The notes under the pieces: model-generated
Database searches by the model: none
The model's input: the letters and a program-made list of their open reading frames with translations, nothing else
Told to the model about the DNA's origin: nothing
Position numbers and translations under genes: made by a program
Source: Rotaria macrura
Taxonomy: Eukaryota; Rotifera; Eurotatoria; Philodinida; Philodinidae
DNA length: 64,000 nt
Assembly (NCBI GenBank): GCA_900239685.1
Contig: OENT01000102.1
Span: forward strand, 153,296-217,295
Direction: 5' to 3'
Shown: piece by piece, positions 52,001 to 64,000 of the stretch
How the letters are laid out: each line of letters opens with the position of its first letter
Position numbering within the stretch: position 1 is the first letter of the stretch

Positions 52001-52426
52001 TGTAAGTTAGACAAATTCTGCTATTTGTATGCAAGATCGAGAAAGAACTTTCTTCGAACATATGTTAAATTCATTTAGTCGAAGTATGATAGTAACCAAA
52101 CGTTTTTTTCTCTAGGTCCTTTAAGTACAACACCAGTCATGAATCATCAATCATTAACACTACTCGAAACAACAAATGAACCAGCATCAGCTGTATTTGA
52201 CTCAATGTCATCAAGTGTTATTAAATTAACCGGTGGCCGAGCACTCTATCTTAAAGAAATAAATCGTCATTTAGCATTGATATGCATTTTACGTGAAGAA
52301 GCACTAACAAAACAAGCACTCATTGATTATAATGTCAGACAGCTAAAAAAGTCGATTATAAAATTATTTCGCTTGAGCTATCAACTATCTCGACCTCCTG
52401 TCTCAGCTTCTAACTTAGTTGAATAA
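49096..52426 (+). CDS. RRAGC: Rag GTPase C/D
   Basis: Exons 49096-49710, 51108-51401, 51462-51720 and 52116-52426 join in frame to about 492 residues. The GTPase domain has the P-loop GLRRSGKT (about residues 48-55), switch region FLESTPQL, a PGQ motif in ELPGQLPLF and the guanine-specificity motif HKVD. The C-terminal roadblock region shows [33 protein letters not shown] and [11 protein letters not shown], all diagnostic of RagC/D rather than RagA/B. RagC/D pairs with RagA/B on lysosomes and recruits mTORC1 when amino acids are present. Two insertions lengthen it beyond the roughly 400-residue family norm: a Gly/Ser/Asn-rich one after the PGQ motif, and an Asp-rich one near residues 335-370 before the final exon. 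The second intron is exactly 60 bp and open in frame. The start is the first ATG in the frame. Confidence 0.96.
49790..49813. repeat. (TTTA)n microsatellite
   Basis: About six TTTA units in the first intron of the Rag gene. Confidence 0.85.
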
Positions 52427-55400
52427 AATAAGAAGAATATTTCACTCATTCTTTATCTCTCTCTGTCTCTCTCTCTGTCTCTCTCTCTCTGTATCTCTTT
52501 TTTTTCTCTAACCCCGCCAATATTTCAGGAATGCATGTTTGTGTTTTTGTTGTTCATGTTTCTGCTGTTGCTATCATTAAAGTCCTATCATTTTCTATTT
52601 GCATGCGAAAGCATTCTTACATATGCTTATATAAATAAATATATATCTACTTGCACAACGATGATAGTGTATTTGTCCATTTTTTTTTGGATCGACAGAA
52701 CATTGTCGTGTTTTTTACCTCTTTTTCCCCTTGTCTTTTTTCCTGTCTTTTCTGCGCATTGGCACAAACAGTGAATTATCTGTTCGACTTTCTTTGTTGT
52801 TTTCTCTTCTTTTCTTCTATGAAATTCTTTAGTGCGCGTTTGTGCGACAAAGAGTTTTTCTTGTTTGTCACATGAACACATTTGTCCTGTTTGTTCTTTT
52901 GTGCGCGGATGGATTTCTTTTATTAAAAAAAAACACAAGAAACAGAAATAAACAAACAAATAGTGCAACTCAGGAATCGGTCTAATTTAATGTCGCAATA
53001 AAGATAAAGACATATTGATGTCGATATTTTCACGATGGACTATGTTGATCAATAGTTTTTAAACATTGATAGAAACTTGGTGTCGATGACAAGACTTCGC
53101 TTCTACGAAATCTATACTCAGGTCCTTACACGGGGAAAATTCATATCATGGATTAATTTCAATTTCCTATTTTCTACATAGTACTGAATATTCTACGATC
53201 GATGATATGCCAAAAATGGGTTTCTATTCGAGAATATGCTTCAATGGCAATTACAAAAGATCATAAAAATTTCTTTTTTCGAAAAATACCATTTAAAATC
53301 TATAATACAAAATTAGATGCAAAAGTAAATCTCATCTTTTTCACTAATGAACTCGTCAAGTAAGTCTACGGTCGAATCAATTAATGTTAGAATGTCATTT
53401 ATTATGAATCGTATAAATAATAATAGATTATGAGTATTCTGTAAATGAAAAAGATGAGTTCGTAGTTAGCAATTGTAGATATTCTCCCTATGTTTTTCTA
53501 AAAGACTTCCATGACTCTCTGCGGGAATATGAAATACACCTATTTGCAAATTTCAACTACAATTTTATTCGACAAATAGATCCGTTGCGAATAATTTATT
53601 GTCAAAATTTTCGATCTTAACTTTGCTATTGTTTAAAACTATACTCAATATAAAAGTGCGTTATCTACTTCAAATTTGTATACTTACAAATATCTAGATA
53701 GCAGAGCTGTAAGCGGTAGGATTTTTCACTTACCGGTTGTGATGCTCGTCAAATGGTCAGAATGAATCGGACCGCCATAACGTTTTTACCAGCTTATCAT
53801 TAAATATATATCAACGTGTCCGATAAGTTCATCTATAATTACTCTAGTACAGAATTAATCATTATATTTTTACTTATAAATAACAAATTTTCAATTTACT
53901 TTCACCACCGTGTGCTTTTCATCAATAGAGGGAACACTAAATTTTCAAGTTATGCAAAAAAAACTACGAATGTTTCTCAATACGTCATATTCGTAATTAA
54001 TTGTGACTGCTGTTCTTGATCATGGTGATTTCTAAGTGTGCTACTCGTATTAAATTTAATCCACATTTTATTTGAATTCGCTTTGCGTAGTACAATTAAT
54101 GATTCTACTGAATTCTCGCTCAAGATATCTCGTTTTTCACTCACAATAACTTCACCTGCAGAAAAATGCCTTTCCGATTCAGATGATAAAGCTTGTTTAA
54201 ACAAAATAGACTTTGTAATAATCGATAAAACTGGTAATTGTTGTTGATTATTTTTTCAAATTGTTAAATCCGGTGTTTTTTATCACCATCATAAGATGCA
54301 ATGGTTTTGTAATTGATAGTCTCGGCAGTAAGTAATTCTTGAATCGAATCGTTGGTTGTTTAAAATGCGTTCGTACGAAAATTAGAAAATAGATCAGGAT
54401 CATCAATTCCACAAAACAAGTCCATCTTTCGAAGATTTACTAAATAGTTTATTTTTATAATAATTACTCACATTCATTATCAGTTGGAATAAAGATTATT
54501 CCACTTACGTTAGAAACACAGTGCTTGATTTACAAAAAGACAAATGGAAAAACTTTAAAAAATCTGAATCTGCTCGTTGACGTTTTCCATCAAACCCAAA
54601 AAAACATAGAATTTTTGGTTTCATGGATACATGCGGTGTAAATATAAGAGTCGAAACAGTAACAATGTGAAGAAAGAAATGAAAAAAAGCTAAATACTAT
54701 GTTTACCTTTGCCGCAAGGATGAGCAATTGTAACGATAAAAGTCAATTCGGAAGAATTGAAATAGTTTCAATTGATACAATAACCAGCCTTCGTAGAACA
54801 ATACATTTGTCGATAGAAAGATAAATAATACAACAAATGTGCGAATAAATTTTGATGAAAGTTGTCGATTCGTAATTATTGAAAATAATGAACGCGTATA
54901 CATAAAAATTTATGAATTTTTTATTGAATTATTCATTCGTTTTGAGAAAGTTCATATTCTAGTATGAAAATGTTTTTCAATAGAAAAGTTTTGCAATATG
55001 AGAACATATCTTCTATGCGGCCAATTTTTCTAATCCAACCAATGCATCTTTTAACTGATTCAATATTATATCAGTAAGCCTTACAGTTATTTATTCATGA
55101 TAGAAAATTTTTCAAAATAATTTTAAACAACCGATCATAAGTAACTATCAAGTCTCAAAAATGAAAAAGAACTTATTCTTGTGTAGGCGCACATTTGAAA
55201 TGGAGTAAACTCAACTTTGACCATTATATACGAGTATCATTTCATTGTTGTTGCTTCTTTTTTTCCCGCTTGTCTCTCATATGTAAGTATGTATGTTTTA
55301 AACGAAAGTCTTATTGTTAGCAAGACTTTTAAGATAAGATATAGCAATGATTTCGTCATGGTATTTCGTTTTTAGTCAATAATGTAATTTATTCAAGAAT

Positions 55401-55913
55401 AACTGTTGAATATATTTTTATTCTTAAAATACAAGCTGACGCTCTGGTGAAACGGTTATAATGCATCATCTACGTAATTGTATGTAGATGCACAGCACAT
55501 ACGTACAATTAGTTCGATTATTGATATTATTCGAACGAATTTATATCAATAGAACTGATGGGCATCGAAAGAAAATAATTAACTTCTATCATTAGTTCAT
55601 ATTTGCATGTTCTCATGACTAATTCACTGATGGTGTTACATTCTCACTCATAACAAATTTTCTAATTTAAAAGAAAAGTATTCAATTAAGTACAATGCGT
55701 CTTAAATAAAATCGAAATATTTTCTATACGATGAACAAAAACAATAAGTAATTCGAATTCATATGATCTCATAAGTTTTTTATCTTCTATTTTCTTTGGT
55801 ATCATCAGCAAGCGTTATTTAAGAATTTTATTAATTTACTCATGTAAAAAATATCACTTTTTTTCATTAAATACTAAAATAATAAAAATAGTTTCAAATC
55901 GTTGTGTTTTATT
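52427..55913. other. region with no confident gene
   Basis: A CT-rich tract (about 52455-52490) follows the Rag stop codon. A plus-strand exon-like stretch at 53182-53325 lies between an AG acceptor and a GTAAAT donor and reads NILRSMICQKWVSIREYASM and beyond, but it has no partner. A minus-strand frame at 54703-54903 has a basic head and a membrane segment (FVVLFIFLSTNVLFYEGWLL) resembling a signal anchor, without a credible downstream exon. A perfect 7-bp hairpin (CATCTAC/GTAGATG) lies near 55470-55495. None of these is strong enough to call. Confidence 0.4.
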
Positions 55914-56942
55914 TCATTGAGATTTGGCAAAAGTTGCATTATTGATATTATAAATATCTGCAGACTTATTATTATCAGTTGAGGATTCGATAGTACCACT
56001 ACTCATTCGTATTCGTTCATTAGGATCAACGAACAATGGTTGTAACTCCGGATTCATCATAATAAATTGATAGAAGTCTTCTAAAGTTACCATACCATTT
56101 CTATTCTATAATTTGAAAACAAAATGATAAAGAAATTTATGCGAAAGAGAAAACGTACCGGAGCCCATTGTTGAAGTAATTGTGGAATTAATTCTCTCGA
56201 TTCAACTGTTGCTGGTAAACATTTTGCAAGGTCGTCTTGTGTTATTAATTGATCATTGTTTACATCAAACGATTGAAAATACACTTGAAAATAAAAGGAT
56301 CGTGGAGAATTTCAGCTGAATTGATATTTTTTCACTTACAACTTATTTTATGTCCCGATGAACCATGCTCGATAATATGTGAAACCATCATAAAATTAAA
56401 AAAATCAATGGTACCATCATGCCTAGGATTCTATTGAAAACGAAAGAAAAAAGAAACACATAAATAAAAGATTCTCATGGTAGTGGTATTATGATATTTT
56501 TACTTCATTGAGCGCATCAAATAATCGATACAATCGATCGATAGCTTTTTGATCATTATATTCAATGGGAACAAGTGAGAATTTTAGCAGACATCGACGC
56601 AGATCCTAAATGAATAATCAAACTAATCGATTTTGTTCACAGCTAATAATTGATAACATACTTCAGGAGATTCAATTCTTCCGTTAGGAAAATGACTACG
56701 AAAAATTGCGTACCTATGCAAATATGAATATAATTAATTCATATTTGTTCGTTTTTTTCTGTACATAAGACTTACGCACATGGCTTTTATTTCTGCTGGT
56801 GATCCTTAACAGAAAAAATAAAGTCGGACCAACAGATCTAAAGTCAATGGTTTTTTTCAGGAAATTTTTCTCTCTTACGTCTTGTCACCAATACCAAGCG
56901 ATCTAGTACAGTTTTATTTATTTTCGTTTTATTTGCGCCCAT
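55914..56942 (-). CDS. EF-hand calcium sensor, NCS-like
   Basis: Seven exons on the minus strand (56879-56942, 56780-56804, 56662-56713, 56504-56605, 56340-56430, 56159-56283, 55914-56105) join to 216 residues. The start MGANKTKINK has the Gly2 of an N-myristoylated protein. SPAEIKAMYAIFRSHFPNG then resembles the helix before the first, non-binding EF-hand of neuronal calcium sensors. Only one loop, DVNNDQLITQDD, has good calcium ligands, and it ends in Asp rather than Glu. The loops around NPRHDGTIDFF and NRNGMVTLED are degenerate. A Ser/Asn-rich tail of about 45 residues follows. A membrane-linked calcium switch is the likely role. A calcineurin-B relative is the main alternative. The second exon is only 25 nt and its donor choice (AT|GTGCGT) is set by phase. 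The gene diverges from alpha-tubulin. Confidence 0.8.
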
Positions 56943-57732
56943 GTTTCAATGCCAATAATTTCAATACACACATCCAAATGAGAAAAAGAACCTATAATGA
57001 CATATTATTATGTAAAACAAAATACAACACTAAAAGTCGATGAAACAATTTTGTCCGTGAAAATGAAAAAGCAAACTTATTAAACTGGCGTTTGCACAGT
57101 TTCTCTGATTAAACAGTTGCTGCATTATCAGTTAAAGCACTTGAAACTACTATCTACCTTTATGTTATAAGAATATGTATGCTATTGACTTTTGTAAAAT
57201 AAAAGAGGGAGAAAGAAGACAAAGCCAACTTAATACTTAATACGTACTTTTTTCCGGTTCTTATATAGCAACGCAAATATACATTCATTAGGTTTTTTGT
57301 TTTTATTTTATTATTATTTCTTTTTAATATAGTATCACTTTAGGAATTTCAAGATTAATTAGAAAAGGAACATGGCCTGTTGCAATGATTTAGTTTGTCA
57401 TCTAAGACTCTTTTTCATGAACTGAGGTCGATCTCTAGAGTACTGTGTCCATATAATTTTCTTTTGTTGATTATAGTGTTGATGTGGTCTCTAAGGAGTT
57501 TCTTTTTTTTTCTTTTCTTTTTTTTTCGTTATGTTTGTTTCACTATCGATCAATTCAAGTGTCTCCAATAGAAACTCGACACTGCACTTTCATCGTTTCA
57601 TGGGGCTACAAAAAAAAGATGATGATTCATTTCGGGGTGATAGTGCTGCCGTCGCCCCGGATTGTTCTCTCTCTGTCGTTTCTTTTTCATTCGTCGCCTT
57701 CGTTACACATTCGCTCCCTTTCTCTGTCTCTC
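56943..57732. other. shared upstream region of the EF-hand and alpha-tubulin genes
   Basis: The region between two divergent genes. A GC-rich patch around 57600-57660 stands out from the AT-rich background, and CT-rich sequence precedes the tubulin TATA box. The plus-strand open frames at 57484-57828 are accidental. Confidence 0.5.
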
Positions 57733-57739
57733 TATATAA
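57733..57739 (+). promoter_or_regulatory. TATA box of alpha-tubulin
   Basis: TATATAA lies about 30 bp upstream of TCAGTCAGTC (about 57766-57775), which matches an initiator. A 5' untranslated exon would run from there to 57841 and splice over a 72-bp intron (57842-57913) to land three bases before the ATG. This is the clearest core promoter in the window. Confidence 0.65.
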
Positions 57740-57913
57740 CATTTCAGCCTAACTCGCTCACTCTGTCAGTCAGTCGCCACAAAGAGACATTCGAGAGCAA
57801 ACAAGCAACTACTATCGTCGTTAAATAAAACTAAAACTTCAGTACGTTGTTTTTTTAATATTTCGTTTCATACTTATAGAAACAAACATTTTTTTTTTGT
57901 TAATCATCTTTAG

Positions 57914-59761
<1,848 letters not shown>

Positions 59762-59794
59762 ACAATAATGAAACAAAAGCAGAATTTTTCGGAC

Positions 59795-59879
59795 AATAAA
59801 TAATAATCATCTCTTCTTCTTCTTCTTTTTTGTTGTTTGTTCTATTGTATCTTTAAAAAAATACATAATGATGAATAAA
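59795..59879 (+). terminator. alpha-tubulin polyadenylation signals
   Basis: AATAAA occurs at 59795-59800 and again at 59874-59879, 34 and 113 bp after the stop codon. Either could serve the tubulin transcript. The second is only about 105 bp ahead of the next start codon. Confidence 0.6.
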
Positions 59880-59917
59880 TAAAATGAAATTTCATTAGAA
59901 GTAAAGATTATTCGAAT

Positions 59918-59927
59918 GCTTCTTTAG
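59918..59927 (+). promoter_or_regulatory. 3' splice acceptor upstream of MEAF6
   Basis: GCTTCTTTAG ends at 59927, 55 nt before the MEAF6 ATG and 166 bp after the tubulin stop. As with the Rag gene, this tight same-strand spacing suggests that the 5' end is made by trans-splicing. Confidence 0.4.
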
Positions 59928-59982
59928 ATAAACATAGAACTCAATTTGTTTTATTCCTTGTTTATGAAAAGAAAAGAAAAAA

Positions 59983-62247
59983 ATGAAAGATTCTACTGTT
60001 GCTACGACATCTGCATCACCCGCGAGTCCGACTACGAATGCAAATAAAGATAAACCAACCACAAATCACGTTTTCCGTGATACTCGAGCTGAACTTGCAC
60101 AGTTCTTGAAGAAAAAAGAAGAAATCGAAGTTTGTTGCTACGCGATCTCTTACATCATTGTTGATCGATAACATGATATTTCTAGAAATCGTTGTGTGAT
60201 ATCGAAGAACAAATTTATGCGTTCGAAACGAGTTATTTGAAACAAACACAAGACACAGGAAACTGTATTCGCGGATGGAACAGTTACTTGACTAGCGGAA
60301 GTGGCAATAATAAGTGAGTTTTTATGTTAACTATCCATCTGTTGTCAATGCTCTTCTTACGAAAAGAAAATAATCCTGGCACAGTAACATTTACATCATA
60401 TGTTATCGTCAGATTAAATTGGGACAGTCTTCCAGAGAATGCGATCAAATATTCACCTGTAAATCTTGCTACTCTCGATGCGTTTTACAAAAGAAAAGGT
60501 TGAATATAACTCATATAGGAACACAAATTTCTATGTGGATCTCTATCATGTAGAGATACCGCCTATTTTCGTCGAACTAGTTTGATAAGATGTAGTATAT
60601 ATTAGAGAACTCTTTTTCGAGTTCGTACATTTTCACTCAAGAATTAAGATTGGAATTCTCGATATCTCGGAAAAAATCGAACAAGATGCTCATCTTTGGT
60701 TACGCGCGGCAACTTACTCTCTATTTGAAACAGGTTCAATCAACTAGAGACAAATCACATTGAGAATTGTGACATTTACAATGAAATCTATTAGTATTTT
60801 CTAATCTTGGAAAGAGAGGAGGAAATTTTTTCTAAGAGTCGACGTGGGATCAATTTCTCATGCACTTGTCTCCAATTTTACGTATTCGATAAAAACTGAT
60901 TATTTTACGATAAGGATCCTAAAATAGATGATACAAGTGATGCCCATGATTGAAGAATGTTTTTGACAGGTTTTCTGCATCGTGCTCGTTTTCGTTGCAT
61001 TGCTTCGTGGCCAAATCAAGTAAAGTGGCTCGTGATTCTTTAAGATTGTATGTTCACATCGACTACTGGTCTGTTCATGAATAACTCTTCGAACAAAGAA
61101 ACAGAAGATACCGAATGAATGAATGGGCTGATTACAATGGAATGTGATGAGTCAGTTTGAAACAGACACAGAAATATGACGTTGATGTTAGAATTTCAGA
61201 ATCTACATCGAGTTCCTTAAAGTGATCAATGGAAAATGATTCCTGAAAACTATCGAAAGCCTTCACAATTCGTTCTATTGTAGAAAATTTCTTTTCCGAC
61301 CGCCTCAAACATCGGTCTTTCTCGAGAAGCTTCTTATATAGTCTCTTATTTCATGCAAAGCTTCATCAGCAACACCATGGCTTTTGTATTATACGTAGCA
61401 ATCAAAAGTCATCGGGACATCAACAGATCTTTGCCTTCTGTTTAATTTTTTCATAGACGAAATTTTCATGAAATAACTCGTATACTTCTATGAATGCTAA
61501 AAATTTTATTGCTGTAGTGCATTTAAAAGCATGCATGTCTCGTAGAGAACACTCGGACTATTAAGGTTTTCCATTTTCCTTCACCGTGTCTTGAATATCT
61601 TTGTTTGTTGTATTAGTTCGATCGATAAAGCATCCAAATTTCGTGAATCGGATCGACTCTTCTCATATTCCTCGGCGACATCCTATACAGTAAGACATTG
61701 ATCTGTTTCATATCGTTGAAGTATGACGATGTTGGTTTTCAGTTACTGGGCCGTGATCGACTCAAACGTGAACGTGAAAAAGAACGTAAGTGTTCCTTGT
61801 TTTCTTCTGTTGGTCATTGAAAAAGTAGAATGGTTATTTCTCAGGTCGAAAAAATATTCGTAAACATCGTGAGATAATGCAAGAACTATCAACAAATAAG
61901 AAGAACAATAGCAGTAAGTTTTATTTCAAATGATTTGCCGGTCAGGAACGAGACGACATGCTATGCAAATTTTTAGTGATGTCTGAAAACAACACACAAT
62001 CAACTCAGCCAATGAACGATGACGGTGATGAAGACATGTTGGATGAAGACGAAAGTACAACAAGTAGCGAAAAGCCACCATCACGAACGACGGCATCTAC
62101 ATCGAATAAACGAAGAGCCAAGTGAGTGAACATTTTGAAAGCAAGAACGATACGACTATTATCGAGGGATAATGTTTAATTTGTAGATCGAAAAGTGTGC
62201 GCAATAAACGAGCATTATCCGATTCAAGTCAACAATCAGAATCATAG
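59983..62247 (+). CDS. MEAF6: MEAF6/Eaf6 subunit of MYST acetyltransferase complexes
   Basis: Exons 59983-60129, 60186-60313, 61617-61689, 61743-61785, 61845-61913, 61977-62121 and 62187-62247 join in frame to 221 residues. After a Ser/Thr/Pro-rich head the conserved core reads DTRAELAQFLKKKEEIEKSL, then EEQIYAFETSYL and GNCIRGWNSYLTS, and across the long intron KFRESDRLFSYSS. These are the hallmarks of Eaf6/MEAF6, a small helical subunit shared by NuA4/TIP60, HBO1 and MOZ/MORF histone acetyltransferase complexes in the nucleus. The C-terminal half is highly basic (RDRLKREREKE, RKNIRKHR), then acidic (DDGDEDMLDEDE), and ends SSQQSES; this tail is not conserved. The second intron is 1303 bp with no exon seen inside. 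The gene starts 221 bp after the tubulin stop. Confidence 0.93.
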
Positions 62248-64000
62248 AATTAATTTCAAAAATATACTTCTCTCTCATACAAATATCACTGTACTCAATA
62301 TTCAATTTTTTTGTCATGTAATCTAGTAAAATAAAAGAAACTCGATTAAAATAATATTGAAATATTCTATATTTTTATGGGATGAATTAAAGGAGAGGTA
62401 AAATATTTATCTGCACTCATCTTGTTATGATAGCCATCGCTACAAAGCCAATGGGTGATTGGTTTTAGTCAGTTACGTTTTTAGTCACGGTTGATGTTAT
62501 TTTGTCATGTGGAGATATTGATCACATCATGGAGCAAAGGATTTCGATGAAAACTTTCATTATTTCAAAATATCATAGGTTTTCCGAACACCTAATAAGC
62601 GTGGAATTTTGATTCTGTTCCGTAGTTTTCAAATTAAAGTATGATTTATGATAAAATAAAAGCTGGCTTTTAGTGCCTATCTGAGTTTGAACATGATCTA
62701 TTCTGAATGACTTTTGAAAACATAGTTTTATAAAAGCTTTCGTCAATCATGAAAAATCTAGCGGTCCAGTCTCATTTAAGTACGAAGTGAAATTCTGAGT
62801 AAAAGATGGGATCACATTAATCGACTTAAATTCAACAAACTTACTCACGACCTATCCCAGACAACTAGAATGTAGCATATGCTAATAAGTATAATAGGAA
62901 ATGGAACCGATAGGCGAATGATATACTCTAATGAATGGTAAAATCTGAGTAGTCATGAATATAATTCTTGAAAAACTGACTTCAAGTATTCTTCTAATTC
63001 ACACCGTTATCATAAAGTACTTCCGCGCTTCCCTTTCTACTGTCGTGTCTGCCAAGATTGATACTCTACTTAGAATTTGGTTATTCGAGTTGTCTGTCAA
63101 TCACCATTCAAATACTCTAAGATAAAAGTAACTTTCCTGTGGAAGAAATATGGTCATAATCGGTAGTTTTCGGTAAAATAAGACTGAATACATGTCCTCC
63201 ACACTATGGTCATAAATTTCCATGTTAAATAAGGAACCGTACCGTGATAAATGAAAAAAATCAAGGTCGTTTATGATTCTCGTACACAAAATCCGCTTGA
63301 GATTACGAAGGCATAAGATCTTAATGCCCAGCCACCTAATACTGCAAAATTGGGTCGTATACGGGAGGAAACAACTGTAGGCAGGTAACGGTTTTCCCTC
63401 TAACGATCAAAGTGAATGAGTCAAACATCGAATTCGATCGGATCTGGCCAGCTGACAAAATCCTATGAGAATCCTGGCTATGGAGCCACTAAAGAATCTG
63501 ATGGAAGAAACTTATTTTCTTATGTGTGTACGAATCAGCATTTTATCCCAATAGCAGATTTTGGTCAGATCATACAATGGAATATCATTGGATTTCGATA
63601 GTAGGATTCAATCAAATTCTACAAGAAGGATCTGGAGGTCGAATCGCAAACTTGAACCCGATGGGATTTCGTCGAATTATAGAAACATGACCGGATCAGA
63701 CAGGAATCCAATCAAATTCGATTTTTGGAATGATTTTCCTGGAGATTTCACTTGTCTCGCCCTCAGTTATATGTAATTCGTGATACATGCTGACGGTCAT
63801 TATTTCAGTCAGATTAGGCTTCTACCAGAAATATTCATTGTTCAAACGCAACTGCGATTGGATTCTTTCGCTTGAAAAGTCTCCTATATGGGGTAATCCA
63901 TGGGGTCTCAACCACGTTTACATCGACTTTCTCAAAATCGCGTGAAACTTTCAGCTTTTGTAGACCTTATTCAGGTATGAAAAGGCCGCGTATTAGTTTG
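62248..64000. other. no supported gene; right end possibly repetitive
   Basis: AATAAA lies soon after the MEAF6 stop (about 62327). From about 63380 to 63780 the base composition shifts, and GGATT, AATCC, TCGAAT and related words recur on both strands, giving accidental open frames at 63416-63601 and 63561-63776. This texture suggests an old repeat or transposon remnant, but no ends are visible. Confidence 0.4.

Noticed and set aside
54703-54903. Minus-strand signal-anchor-like frame
   Set aside because: The donor at its end has no matching acceptor in phase within a plausible distance, and AT-rich DNA often yields hydrophobic frames.
55438-55540. tRNA-like sequence with GCTCTGGTGAAACGG and a TTCGATTA downstream
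   Set aside because: The spacing and stems do not form a tRNA. It could be a degenerate tRNA-derived repeat, but the evidence is too thin.
57484-57828. Plus-strand frames of 73-114 codons before alpha-tubulin
   Set aside because: They cover the promoter, TATA box and 5' untranslated exon and have no conserved content.

Overview
The window is nuclear DNA from an intron-rich, very AT-rich animal. Most introns are 49-100 bp, some reach 0.9-2.8 kb, and almost all are GT-AG. The protein set is metazoan: alpha-tubulin, RagC/D, an SR-type cyclophilin, UBFD1, SH2D4, MEAF6, CDCA3, a RACGAP1-like protein and a Ly6-type protein. Many coding starts or short 5' leaders sit directly behind a pyrimidine tract plus AG, and two pairs of same-strand genes are only 221-252 bp apart. 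That layout suits an animal with spliced-leader trans-splicing. My best guess is a bdelloid rotifer (Rotaria or Adineta type); the species is inference.

Layout. Positions 1-28.5 kb are gene-poor. They hold a two-exon Ly6/three-finger protein (3637-4289, minus), a possible minus-strand gene (6799-7456), a RACGAP1-like gene with coiled coil and C1 domain but no visible RhoGAP domain (7681-10105, plus), fragments of Cys-rich or Thr-rich secreted proteins (12.9-17 kb), a small single-pass membrane protein (18258-18641, minus), two non-autonomous transposons with 8-bp target duplications (21647-21868 and 26080-26610), and a dispersed repeat present twice.

Positions 28.5-62.3 kb are gene-dense. 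In order: SH2D4 (minus) and UBFD1 (plus) diverge from a 519-bp gap; CDCA3-like (minus) and an 18-exon NKTR/PPIG-type SR cyclophilin (plus) diverge from a 373-bp gap; the Rag C/D GTPase follows the cyclophilin after 252 bp; an EF-hand sensor (minus) and alpha-tubulin (plus) diverge from a 974-bp gap that carries a TATA box; MEAF6 follows tubulin after 221 bp. A 177-bp hAT-like element with telomere-like pentamers lies in the cyclophilin's largest intron. The last 1.75 kb holds no gene I can support.

The genes are mostly unrelated housekeeping functions: nutrient sensing by mTORC1 (Rag), cytoskeleton (tubulin), splicing (SR cyclophilin), chromatin acetylation (MEAF6), cell division (CDCA3-like, RACGAP1-like) and signalling (SH2D4, EF-hand). 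Exon joins were chained by hand using splice motifs and reading phase. Every multi-exon model listed at confidence 0.8 or above closes in frame from ATG to stop.
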